From assembly GCF_003576645.1 (NCBI RefSeq), contig NC_044923.1:10392797-10456796 (forward strand): 64,000 bases of DNA. Direction: 5' to 3'. This DNA is from Ipomoea triloba (Eukaryota > Streptophyta > Magnoliopsida > Solanales > Convolvulaceae). The position numbers and the translations under genes were made by a program. Shown here one piece after another: positions 42,726 to 53,638 of this stretch. The notes under the pieces were generated by a model, which saw nothing but the letters and a program-made list of their open reading frames with translations, did not search any database and was not told where the DNA came from. Every line of letters starts with the position of its first letter. Within the stretch, counting starts at the first letter, position 1.

Positions 42726-44195
42726 TGATAAGCACTATTTTTATATTCATTTTAAATTAATTCTTATAATAATTAGTTTTATTTATTTAACATTATATTT
42801 ATTTTAAGTTTAATTTTATATTTTATATTAATATATTAGTTATTTGAATAATTAATTTTAGTAGTTGTTTTGGGCCATTAAAAATTTTGCGTATTAATAT
42901 TAGTATTAATAAAGTTGGGCTAGGTGAATTAAAGTTGACTCTTTGCTTCTCTAATTCATTTTGAACCAACCAAACCTTATTTATTTACTTTATTACTAAG
43001 CCCAATCCAAACCCCTTTATTTTCATTGTAATTATGTACGACAGCAGCATAGGGAAATTAGAGCAGATTGCGGTGACGACTTCTACGACAATTCCGATAA
43101 TTAATCCTTCAATGCTACGTGCGATTCGGACGGCCACAGACTGCTGCAGTTGCTTCTTACATGTTCCGATTTATGCTCTCCTTCTAGCAATTAGCACAAA
43201 TGTCGGATCCTTGATTGTATAAATAGATTAGCAGCCTGCTTTGTAATGGGCATCCCATTTGAATTCAATTAGATTTCCTTTTGTTGCCTCTCACGTACAT
43301 ATATATACATATATTTTCATTAAATTCTCTTTTTAGAGAATTAATATATTTATATATATTTTTATTTAGTAACCAATTCCTACGATGTACTGCTAAGTTC
43401 TTATTTTTCCAATTCGAGGATTATGGAAGTTTGATTCTACAAGACCAGTAAGCTTTATTTAGCCTAATTTATTCTTTGCGCTTTATTATCTATATATCTT
43501 CTGTTATATTCATATATATGAATTAATGCTTGGTTAATTGTTGCAAAAGGATCCATTGTTCAATTATCAAGTTATTAAATTGCTAGTCAGAACCTTGAAT
43601 CCGTAATTGTTTAAGTGTTTTGATGTTAGTAGCAAATAGCACAATTTGATTATAACTGATTTTCGTTTTGTGTTATGGAGATATATAGTCTAGCTTAAAT
43701 GAACCGAGCTTATGAGTTTGTTGGCTAGGATTGGTAGTCTTTCTAATTCGATAATGCTGGTAGTAAATTAAATCCTAAGAGCTTGTTTAGGGTTGTTTAT
43801 TAGCTAGGGAAGTAATTAAAGAGCTTATTTTAATTACCGACGAAGTAAGGAAAGACAGGTTGTTAGAGCTTGTTAATAACCATAACCAATCTAGTAAAGA
43901 GTAAAGGTAGTTTGGCTTGCATATCAATAACTGTCTTGTTAGAATTAAACTGATATTATGCCTTGGGTTGGATACCATTTGCCACTGACATTTATTCGAT
44001 AATTATTTGCTATTTGATATTATTTTCCTTTTCCCATTTTATTGTTGCTATTTAAGTTTCGATTCTCATTTCATTATTTATTAAATCTATTGCTAAAGAT
44101 AAGTCTGACCAATCTCTGTGGGTACGACCTTACTCATCGCTATTACAATTCATAAGAGTAAGTATTTTATTATTTGTTGGTTTCGACACCCATCA
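42726..44195 (+). mobile_element. 3' LTR of element C (copy 3)
   Basis: Same 1,470-bp LTR, TGATAAGCAC to CACCCATCA, preceded by the polypurine tract and followed by the target duplication CTCAA. TATAAATA at 43218-43225. Confidence 0.95.
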
Positions 44196-44200
44196 CTCAA
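44196..44200 (+). repeat. Target site duplication (right) of element C
   Basis: CTCAA, matching 31587-31591. The repeat of the same bases at 35471-35475 belongs to the duplicated flank. Confidence 0.85.
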
Positions 44201-44862
44201 CCTACTATGCAGATCATATCTGTTACTTGGAGGGTTATTTCCTCCGGTAACACAACTTTGAGATCTTCTTCCGGCCATCACAACACTCTTTTTCACTGAA
44301 ACTCTCCTCTCTTTCTGAAACTCTAGTATGTAGGGCACGTGACTTTCTATTAGTTCCCCACGGACAAAGCTGGTGTTGGTTTCTAGACTTTTACGGCAGT
44401 CTATCGGTTGGCCAATACAATTGGAAAATGCTAAAGGTCGCGGGAAAAGTAAATAGTTTGCTTTCAAATGCAGTCGTGTAACTTAAAATTGCTTAATCCC
44501 TTCTACAATGCCTTCTCAGGTTTTCCTACAGTGCCTTGTCAAGTTTTTCTACAATGCCCGGGTGGCCGTTGCACCCGGCGGATAATTAATGCATTAATTA
44601 GAGTAATTCAGACAATAAAGGCTATAAATGCAGCTTTAATCCTCACCGACTCATGATTTCCTCCAGTGGTTCTCCTCATTATTGCGACTAACTCCTGCTC
44701 ATTAGCTCATTAATGATTTGACACAACGGTTCACATAAACTGCCCCATCCTGATCACACTTTAGTTGACTCCTTCTACTACCTGGTGGTTCGTTTGATTT
44801 CTCCATCCACTCGATTCATCCAACTAGTCTCCCCCCCCCCCTCTCACATGCATCTCCTTAGT
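44201..44862 (-). other. Leader/LTR-proximal DNA of the older interrupted gypsy element
   Basis: No ORF. It continues the host DNA of the young insertion. Because the decayed gag at 30741-31591 reads on the minus strand, this right flank should be the upstream leader and LTR of that older element, but no primer site was recognised, so the assignment is inference. Confidence 0.4.
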
Positions 44863-45210
44863 CCATTTAGTCCATCTACCCGGCTCCTCCATTAGCTTGG
44901 TCGATTTGCCCGGCTTCGCCATTCGCTCGATCAATCCATCCGGCTTCTCCATATTCTAGGTCGATCTACTCGACTTCTCCATCTGCTGGATCGATCCACC
45001 CGGCTTCTCCATCCGCTCGATCGATCCACCAGACTTCTACATCCGCGGTCGATCAACTCGACTTCTCCATCTGCTAGATCGATCCACCCGGCTTCTCCAT
45101 CCGCTCGATCGATCCACCAGACTTCTACATTCGCGCGATCGATCCGCCCAACTTCCCCATCCGCTCGATCGATCCGCCCGACTTCCCCATCCGCTTGATC
45201 GATTCCTTGT
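44863..45210 (+). repeat. Minisatellite, 30-bp unit, about 11 copies
   Basis: The degenerate unit 'tcgatccacccggcttctcc' plus 'atccgctcga' repeats with a regular 30-base period. Variants alternate between 'cccggcttctcc' and 'ccagacttctac'. The unit length is a multiple of three, so it yields long but meaningless open frames (SRVDRSSGWR...). It probably lies in the U3 of the older element. Confidence 0.85.
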
Positions 45211-45364
45211 CTTCATCCCTTTGTATGCTTCTCCTCTTAATTGATCCAACTTCCTTCTTGATGGCTCATTCCTCCTTTTTGATTGACCTGATTACGTATA
45301 CTGCTTCATGTCGTCCTCCGTCTCCTGTATCGTTCCGCCTAACGTTGTTACCCTTCCGGCCCCA

Positions 45365-45508
45365 AGGCCCATATCCCATCAGATTGGATATACAAAACCC
45401 ACTTCTTGCGGAGGCCATGACAGTACGGGAGGCCCTATTGTGGCTGAGGAACAAAGGCTACACAAATGACCTAGTTCAAACTGGTTGTTTAGTTTTTTGT
45501 TGTAGTAG
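45365..45508 (+). pseudogene. RNase H-like (RVT_3) domain remnant, left part
   Basis: The frame reads IQNPLLAEAMTVREALLWLR then NKGYTNDLVQTGCLV. This is the A-E-A-x-x-x-R-E-A-L region of plant RNase H-like domains found in LINE-type pol proteins and in stand-alone genes. It is cut at 45508 by an 826-bp insertion with target duplication AGTAG, and its C-terminal half follows at 46335. No upstream RT domain is seen, so the origin (LINE or host RNase H gene) is open. Confidence 0.6.
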
Positions 45509-46334
45509 TGTGAACAAGAAAATATGAAAAGTATATATATTTGAATTTCAAAGTGTGCGGGTACAAGATCTCTATCAAGAAAATCCTCTGATTCTTCACT
45601 TGGTTAACTTGACTTGAAACTTTTAGCTGAAGGTTCTTCACTTGGTTAACTTGACTTGAAACTTTAGCTGAAGGGCCTCCGGAATGCGGGTTTGTTCTTC
45701 AAAGAAGGGCTTTGTTGCTTGATCTTCGTTGAAAGGCCTCTGGACTCAAATGGCTTGATCTTCAACTCGCTTTAACTTAGCTTGAACACTTGAATATTTG
45801 GTACGGTCTTCAATCAACTTTAGCTTGGCTTGATTTCTTCAATTCAGAGCTCCTTCAGGTTCTTCAATTCCTCTAGTGTGTTTTTTTGGAATGAATGAAA
45901 GACTGTATTTATAGGGGAGAATATGAGAAACTTTTGTTGGGCTTCAATCTCTTCAATATTATCCTTATATTATTAATTAATATTCAGGATAATATGAGTA
46001 TTTATCTAGAATGTATCTAGCCACCATTGCATCCAAATTCATAATCTTATCACATATTTAAATTAAATAATTAATTTAAATATATGAATATTTATCACAT
46101 ACTTAAATTAAATAATTAATTTAAATATATAACTTGCTGGGCCAGACATGGATCAGTCCATCCTTACAATTTGAGTCCACTAGCCATCAATTATATTCAA
46201 TTTGGACAATTAGGCCAATATAATTGGATAGTTTAATAATCCAAATAAATCAATAACTAGCCCAATTACATCAAAATGAATCCCATAACATATGAATCAG
46301 CCCATTTGTCGGCTTCAAATTTTCCGTGTCTACA
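45509..46334 (+). mobile_element. Solo LTR with 5-bp target duplication
   Basis: An 826-bp insert starting TGTGAACAAG and ending GTGTCTACA, flanked by AGTAG on both sides (45504-45508 and 46335-46339). Contains TATTTATAGGGG at 45906, and two internal tandem duplications (about 41 bp at 45594-45674; about 43 bp at 46049-46130). No internal domain or primer site, so it is a solo LTR. Family unknown, perhaps Copia. Confidence 0.8.
45906..45913 (+). promoter_or_regulatory. TATA box of the solo LTR
   Basis: TATTTATA followed by GGGG in 'gactgtatttataggggaga', on the plus strand. It suggests the LTR points rightward, into the disrupted RNase H-like remnant. Confidence 0.55.
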
Positions 46335-46545
46335 AGTAGTCTTGAGCATACTAGTTTAATTCGTTCTTTATGTCAGTCCAGTTATTTATTCTTGTTCTCA
46401 GCTAATTAGTGTCATTCTGGGCTGTGTAGTCCAATTTATTCGTAGGAAGGATAATCAGACTTCCCATGCATTGGCTAAAGTCGTGGGAGCGCGGGTTGTA
46501 CCTGTTCGGAGTGGAGTGATGTTCCACCTCCTTTTTTAAACCACT
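46335..46545 (+). pseudogene. RNase H-like (RVT_3) domain remnant, right part
   Basis: Continues the remnant after the solo LTR. The segment VQFIRRKDNQTSHALAKVVG (about 46430-46490) matches the conserved C-terminal FxRRxxNxxAHxLA pattern of RNase H-like domains. Reading frame is broken between the two parts and a stop precedes it in one frame. Confidence 0.6.
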
Positions 46546-48127
46546 TATTAGTTTAACTAGTTTTATATGCGCATTGCGCGAATGGGTTAATGCCCAATGT
46601 TTATATTTAAATAAATATTTAAAAGTATATCAATGCAAGATTATATAGGAGAAGTTTATACATGGATAATTGAATGTCGAATTTTTTAATTTAAATATCT
46701 AACTCAAAGTATAGGAATCCAAGATAATATAGAAAATTCATTATAATTATTACTAAAATAAATGTTTGCAACCTTGTAAAATCGATAGTCTAAATATTTG
46801 ATCTAAAAATGATAGTCTAAATAAATACTACTTTTAATTTGAATTTTTCTAAGTGTTCTTAATTCTCTTTTGAGTAACATTGTCATTGTCTTCATCTTTA
46901 CTATTTGTTCTCTTCCTTTTTGTTGGTAGTGTGTTATTTGCAATTCGGTTATTGTTGGTAGCATAGATGACAACGTCATGCAATGAGATTATGATATAGG
47001 AGCTATGGATTTTCCTTTAGGTGTTCTGCTTGGGGTTCATTTGGTTCAACCATTATTGTTGTTAAATGAGTTATTGTCGATAAAGAAATCCCTAGTTTAA
47101 GAAAAAAAGATTAAATAAATTAATAAAAATTTGAAAATTTAAAATATTATGTATTCCAAAGATATTAAAAGGTAGTTTCTCGTTTCAATTTGCTGGATAA
47201 TGGGTTATTTAAGTATTTTCATTGTCAACAAATCACCAAGTAGTTAATATGATTGGTTTCAAACTATTCTTTTTATTTTTTTTTTCATGATATTAAAGAA
47301 ATACATATGTATCATTTTTTTGTTAACTACTAATTTATTTAATTCAATAAGAGTAAAATAGAGTGATTCCACTTCAATTTGTTGGGTTATTATTTGAGTA
47401 CTCTCTTTGTCAACCAATCCCCAAGTAGTTAATATAATTAGCTTCAAATTATTTTAAATTTTTTTCATAGTATTAATAAAATACTTGGTAAATAAATATA
47501 TAACATTATTTTGTACTATAACTTTGATATTTAATTACAAGATAATGTAAAAATAAGATAATGGACAATGTAATGAATATCATCAATTGATAAATTTGAA
47601 TGTAAAGAATCTTTACATGAGAGAAAATAAAGACAATATAACTAATGAAATTATTTCTCTTATTTAATTTAATTTTTTGACAATGAATAATTTTTTCAAA
47701 TAAAGGTATTGTAGACACATAATTTTAAATTAAAGAAATACATATGTATCATTTTTTGTTGTAGCTACTAATTTATTTAATTTAATAAGAGTAAAATACA
47801 GTGAGAAACTTAATTATGTCAAATTTGATTGAGATGTGGTTCGAACCTAAGACCTTTCTTATAGAAATTAATGGGTAATTTAAAAGTTAACGGAATATTA
47901 ACGGAGAAGAGAATATTTAACGGAAAACTTAACGGATAATCATAAAAGTAAGGTTAAATTAGGTAATCTCTATTAATAATATTAATCTAAATTATCTTAA
48001 CCATCTATTTGATTAAATAATTCATCTGAACCATCCATTTGATTAAATAATTTGACCGCCATTTTTTCTACCCATTTTAGGCCTAACTCTCTTTGGCTCT
48101 TATTAGTATAGTAGATATCGTTCTTGA

Positions 48128-48166
<39 letters not shown>

Positions 48167-48400
48167 CATTAATTTTTATTATGCGCGATGCGCAAAAAAT
48201 AGGTGCCAATATTAATATTTTATATTAAAAATTTAAATTTATTTAGATTTTAAATATTTAAATTATTGTAAATAATAATAATAATGTAAAATATTTTTAT
48301 AAATTTTATATTTATATTTTAGAAAATAACTAGCACATAACTCCAATATATAATGTGTATATATTATTATTATTGAAGAAAATAAGAAAATATATATTGG
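46546..48400. other. AT-rich DNA bounded by two GC palindromes
   Basis: No supported gene. Near its edges are the short palindromes GCGCATTGCGC (46569-46579) and GCGCGATGCGC (48183-48193), both followed by AT-rich DNA, resembling the hairpins near the ends of some plant Helitrons. The interior duplicates 'aaagaaatacatatgtatca' with 'ttttttgtt..actaatttat' (47295 and 47735). No Rep/helicase frame. Confidence 0.35.
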
Positions 48401-48409
48401 ATGCATGTG

Positions 48410-49345
48410 CATGGTAACTTATGGGATATGAGGCTGGTCGGACGGATGAGTCATTTATAGCGGACGGAATAGAGGTTGGAAATGAGTAAGATTAGATAGC
48501 ACGGTTCGAACTCTTAACTAGGAGAATGGTCGGTTGATGGAATCTGAGTCAATAAGCATCGATGTCCTGAACATTCAAAGCCATACCTTCATCAGTTCAT
48601 CCCGACTCCCTCGGGAGGTCGATCGATCGGAGAAATATGAGTCAATAAGCATCAATGTCCTAAACATTCAAGGTCATACCTTCATCAGTTCATCTCGACT
48701 CCCTTGGGAGGTCGGTCGATCGGAGGAATCTGAGTCAATAAGCATCAATGTCCTGAACATTCAGAGCCATACCTTCATCGGTTTCTCGCATCGAATCACT
48801 CGGGCCTTTCCCTTAACCCATCCGCATGGTATTAACATCCTATTCTTCCCGATCGCCTCCCGCCTTCCTCCTCGGCCAAGGGACTTGGACGAGGTAGAGG
48901 AAAGACGGAGAGATCAAGGCCTTTGGATCTGATCGGGAGGCCGGTAAAAAGTTAGACGGAGTAATCAAGGCTGTCGGTCGGTCGATTAGAAGAGTTCCCG
49001 AGAAATAGATCGCGAAGCTAGGGCTGGGGAAATCCAATAGACATTTGTACTTAAATATCCTCGGTTATGTGCATTAAAGGCGTTTTATGAGCCTTTATTG
49101 GCAGCATTAACTCTAGAATTCAATGTGTAACGCCCCAGGAGCCTAGTATAAGTAGTTGTACGGATCATTTGAAAGGGGACACCTGATTCTGAGCGAAAAT
49201 AAGACAAAAGATTCGAAAGATAATTTCTCTGTTTTCCTCCATTGTTTATAATTTTCCGGTTGTGTTGGCCCGCCGGCCGATCACCTGAAGATCGGAAAAC
49301 AATCAGTAACAATAGTGGAAAAGATAACGGAAGTTATAACGGTAG
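48410..49345 (+). repeat. LTR-like fragment with minisatellite and TATA
   Basis: Contains a 93-bp tandem repeat (48540-48790) and a TATA-like TATAAGTA (49147-49154) followed by a leader-like stretch. This order (U3 minisatellite, TATA, leader) parallels the repeat at 44863. No coding domain. The 132-codon open frame (48534-48932) exists because the 93-base unit is a multiple of three. Confidence 0.45.
48540..48790 (+). repeat. Tandem repeat, 93-bp unit, about 2.7 copies
   Basis: The unit 'gagtcaataagcatcgatgt' ... 'cataccttcatcagttcatc' ... 'ggaggtcgatcgatcgga' repeats at 93-base spacing (starts about 48546, 48639, 48732). Confidence 0.85.
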
Positions 49346-49463
49346 GGGTATGTTTGTCTAATATATTTTAAAGTACAACTTTTATAGCATAATGTATAAC
49401 AAAACTTAACTGAAAAAACGGACATAAATGAAGGGTATAACTTTCATTCACACTTATTATGTT

Positions 49464-49504
<41 letters not shown>

Positions 49505-50168
49505 ATTTGGATCCAGTGAGATCACCCTAATTAGACGAGATCGGGAGATTAGATCCTAATCGTCCTTTTTTTTGTTTAACGGTTGTGATTAATTGGCTTG
49601 TTTTATTGAGTTTGGCGCTTGAAATTAATTAGAAAGAGGGCATCAATGTAATTTCCTTATGTGTGTGCATCATTAGAATTCCAAATTCCGTGTATTTTGT
49701 GTTATTACCTTCTGGGTGTTGATACAAAGGGTTTTGGGGTGTAATTAATACGATTGGTTTACAGGCTGTATTATCTTCGCCGTTCAATTTCTCTTGCTGA
49801 CCATCAGCTTCTCGTCTCTCCCTAGAGCGCTTGACGTGTGCATGTGGGAGAAGAAACATGGCTGGTTCTTCTTGAAGGGGATTTCTTCTGCCAATGGTCA
49901 AGGTATTTCGATGTTCTATTGTTTTGATTCGTTGTTAATCAGCGGTTTGGGGTTTTTGTTAGGGTTGGATTTTTTTTTTGGGTGGGTTTGGCTCTGGTGG
50001 GGGATCTCGGTTCTGTGGGTGGTGTTATGTGTTGTGTACGGGGGTGATTTTCATGGCGGTACGTGATATGTTGACTGGTCTAGGGTGCGGCGACGGTAGA
50101 TGGTGCCTTGTTTTGTTCTTTGTTCATATGTTTCGGAGTGTGATTAATTTGTGGGAATTGTGTTTTAG

Positions 50169-50228
50169 ATTGTGACATTGTTGCTTGAGAATGGAGCTGA
50201 TGTGAATTCCAGGAATTAGTGTGGGCAG
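50169..50228 (+). pseudogene. Captured exon of XB3/XBAT-type ankyrin-repeat E3 ligase gene (part 1)
   Basis: A 60-nt exon preceded by TTTTAG and followed by GT. It reads IVTLLLENGADVNSRN, a stop, then CGQ. This is the ankyrin repeat that plant XB3/XBAT31-like ubiquitin ligases carry (IVxLLLENGADVNSRNYCGQ as I remember the family). The Tyr codon has become TAG, so it is not functional. A second exon follows 294 bases later with correct splice signals, so genomic (intron-containing) DNA was captured, not cDNA. Confidence 0.7.
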
Positions 50229-50522
50229 GTATGTGATTTGGGTCTTGTTTTGATGGTTGATCAGTGCCATTTCTTAAGCTAATGCATGGTGATAGTTCTT
50301 TTGGTGGGAGACCAGCTCTAATTCTTATTTAAGATTCTTGAAATTGATGGGTGTTTGAGATGAACTGGATTCTTGAATTTTTATTTTTTTTTTGGTGACG
50401 ATGCACCCAGTACTGAAGGTTTGTAGGGGTAAAACCCGTCTTCTACTCTAACTAGTAAAGGACCACTATTAGGTAAATTAACCGGTTTCCATAGCGGATG
50501 ATTCTTGAATTGTTTTTGTCAG

Positions 50523-50594
50523 ATAGTATTGATGTAAGCATGTAGGTATGGCTACTGGGAAGTTGTTCAAACTCTTCTACTCTTTAGATGCAAT
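50523..50594 (+). pseudogene. Captured exon of XB3/XBAT-type ankyrin-repeat gene (part 2)
   Basis: A 72-nt exon between a TGTCAG acceptor and a GTGAGT donor, reading IVLM, a stop, then [19 protein letters not shown], which is the next ankyrin repeat of the same family ([20 protein letters not shown]). The first four differences from the expected codons include three that are C-to-T changes, as in decay of methylated cytosines. No further exons (RING domain or upstream part) were found. Confidence 0.75.
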
Positions 50595-53150
50595 GTGAGT
50601 TTGCTAAGAATTTTGAGTAATTAAATTATGATATTTACTTATGTGTGCTTGAATTGTTTGTGAAGATTGCTACAAGTATAAAAATCAAACTTGCAGTTTA
50701 GAAAAGATATGTATTCCTTAACTATAAAAGAAATTGCATAGGTTATATCTTTGCATAATTCAATCAATTTATGATTTTGCCCCTGAATGTGATTAAAATA
50801 GCGGCCAAATTTTGTCCAAATACTAATGTTTTGGCTTGTCCCATCTACTGTGTATTTTTGTTAGTCATTGCTTATTAAGGGGCTTGCGTGTTAGTAATCA
50901 TGTATGTGCGTTTTAATGCTACAATTCTGCATCCAGTCTTTGTGTATTAAGCTCTGAGCACAGAGGTGATGCGTGTGTGCGCAATCGTGTGTTGTTTGTT
51001 ATTTTTGGGCTCTTGCATTGCTGCATTTATTTTTATTGCCAAAGCATATTTCAGTGCGCATCAACATTGTGGGTTGTGCGAATCAACCATGTGGCATGTG
51101 CGTGTCTGAAGTTGGGTGTGTGCATTTCATTATGGGTGTGTGCTTTTAGGGTGTTGGGGTGCACATTTCAGTCGGGGTTGCGTTCTGGGGAATTTGTTGT
51201 GCTTTTTTGTCCTCTTTTCATTTTAAGAGTTTGTTTGTAGAATATATGGATGCAGGCATAACTAGAGGGGTAAGCACCAACTTCTTATTTGATTGAGGAG
51301 GGGCTATTTTCCTTCCCATGTGTATTGTAGTAGGTCAATGTGTGTAGTGATGCATATCAGTTGCAACTCTGTGCAAATGGTTGGATTTTGGTAGTATTTT
51401 GTGGTTCATTGTAAAGCATCAACTCGAGGGGTGCATGTGTGCGTGTGAGGCATAGCATCGGTGCAAGTAGAAATTCTAAATAGTATGTGCATTGTGTTTG
51501 ATTGATTTTAAAGTAACGTCTGATTTGCGTTTGAGATGCTTTGTATGTGTATGCAGGTAACAATGTTGGGGATGTCAAATCATAGTTCAAGATAATTCGT
51601 ATTTTGAGGACTTTGTCTATCCTCTTATAGTATTACTACGTCGTTTCCAACAACGTACAAGTCCCTGATCATGATCTGATTGAGGAGGATGCAAGGGGAT
51701 ATATTTTACACATATATTTTAGATATTAGAATACGGTCGTATTATCTTTGTTCAGTATTTTTCGAAATTATGTATTTAATTATTAACTTTTATGCAAAGT
51801 TTTTTTTTTTTTTTAAATTTAGTCTTAATAAAGGTGTTTCTATGCATTGAGATTTGTGCACTGACTCGTATATTGTTTAACTTTTTTTTTTGTGTTAATT
51901 ATATTTTGTGTTTCTTTAATGAAGTTGTTGGTGTGCATATTTTATTTTTTAGTTTTATAGTTCGTATTTATCCTGGTTCATGTTTCGTCCTGCATTTCAG
52001 GTAAAAAAAAATATTAAACTCAGCAACCTCTGCCATAGTTTACGTTAAGTTTATCTTGTATTTCAATTAGTACAATGTGAACCGCTAATCAGCAAAATGC
52101 ACACACCTGTTTGTGAATTTGCACACACTAATGGTAGATGATACGCATACTAAAAAACGTATATAATTATGAAGGTTTTACTATGTAAAAATAAAAACGT
52201 TGCACTATTATGCCAAAATGCATGATAGTAAGTACACATTATTATAATTAGGGTCATATGGCTAGCTTCATAGCCGGCTTTTGGCCACATTATTACACAC
52301 TACTATGTTTTTTTTGCACACTCATGGATGGATACGCACAATGCTCAATATTATTCCATAATATTGGGGACGCTTAGAAAAATACACACACCAATTGCGT
52401 GTTTGCACACATATAGGGTATGTCGTATGCATACTTAAAAAAAAACGTACAACATGATTCTTGCATTTAATAATTTTTTTAATTTTTTTAATTTTTAAAA
52501 GTTTTGATTCCTACCATGTTGCACACACTAAAGTGCACACACCAATACCAGGGTCATCTTTCAGAAATGCACATTGGGTTAGAAAACGCACAAACTATGC
52601 TACATATATGCACACGACATAACAGAATAAAATAATTACTGAGTGTGAGAAACTCATTTATATTAGTGCAGTATTAAAAAATAACACCCACGGTACGCAC
52701 TCTCACTTCATACGTCGTCATTTCTATTCGAATTCCAAATTAAATTCCCATTTAATTTGTGGTCATATGTTGTAATCTCCATTCCGGTGAAACGCACACA
52801 CCCCTGGCAGCGTTTGCATGCGCAATTAGTATGTGGCATGGCTCAAACACAGCAATATGCACACACCCCCCGCTATAAATGCACACACATTTCATAGCAG
52901 AAACAAAAAACCAAAATTAAAATAGAAATTATTAAAAACATACCGGCAAAGCTATTAGCCATGGAAGTCTCTGTTAATCACTGCGACTAATTCGTTCACT
53001 TTTCTCACGGTGTGTGTTCAAATCAGACAAAGCATCCCATAAAACTTCTACTTGGTTACCATGATTAGGATTCCTTAATATATGAGAATTATTATGTTCA
53101 ATTATTTTCTTATTATAATACATTCTAATCAAATTACAACTGGATCCAAC

Positions 53151-53155
<5 letters not shown>

Positions 53156-53190
<35 letters not shown>

Positions 53191-53638
53191 ATATATATAT
53201 ATATTTATTTATTTGAGTACTCCTGTCTTACTTTTTATTCATTGTTTACTATTTTACTTAGTTGGCGTAGTTAGATTAATTCTAAAAATAAAGTAAAATT
53301 TTATTTATGAGAGATCATGTCATTTCCCTATCCAATCAAATTGGTACAATTACTTCCAAAATTCGATGAGCCAACTTGAGTTTGCGGAGCACCGTAAATT
53401 TCTCAGTGGTAAAAAAAAAAAAAAAAAAAAAAAAAATCAACTTGGGTTTACTTTTAACGAATAATGCAACATGCAAACCCCTATATTGCGTAACATCAAC
53501 CTCATTTTTTTTTGTTATGCCATGCAAAAACATTATTTTTGCAATCACCTACCATTCTCACCACCACCGGGCCCGGCGGACGACTAACCAACCTCAATTT
53601 CTCCGAGAAACACCGCTTACGCCACCGTCGGTGTTTCC
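53156..53638 (+). other. (TA)n, poly(A) and upstream region of the receptor gene
   Basis: (TA)n at 53156-53202, a 27-base A run at 53410, and a GC-richer leader from about 53560. No TATA box in a convincing position was found. Confidence 0.5.

Larger units (their letters stand above)
49501..53155. mobile_element. 3.66-kb inverted-end element in (TA)n carrying gene fragments
   Basis: The left end TAGGATTTGGATCCAGT (49501-49517) and the right end ACTGGATCCAACCCCTA (53139-53155) are imperfect inverted repeats (15 of 17). (TA)n tracts lie immediately outside both ends. The interior has no transposase. It carries two exons of an ankyrin-repeat gene (50169-50594), other GC-richer gene-like stretches (49790-50150), and a long part rich in tgtgtgc/gcacaca words (50950-52900). 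Non-autonomous element with captured host sequence is the best reading; the alternative is chance association of the two ends. Confidence 0.55.

Noticed and set aside
44863..45210. CRISPR-like array
   Set aside because: The repeats are contiguous 30-bp minisatellite units without unique spacers, in a plant genome.
46569..48193. A complete Helitron
   Set aside because: Only two short palindromes suggest ends; no 5' TC/3' CTRR pair or Rep-helicase could be shown.
48534..48932. Protein gene with three 31-residue repeats
   Set aside because: The frame follows from a 93-bp tandem repeat in LTR-like DNA. No start context or domain.
50169..50594. Functional ankyrin-repeat E3 ligase gene
   Set aside because: Both exons carry stops, and no RING region or other exons are present within the element.
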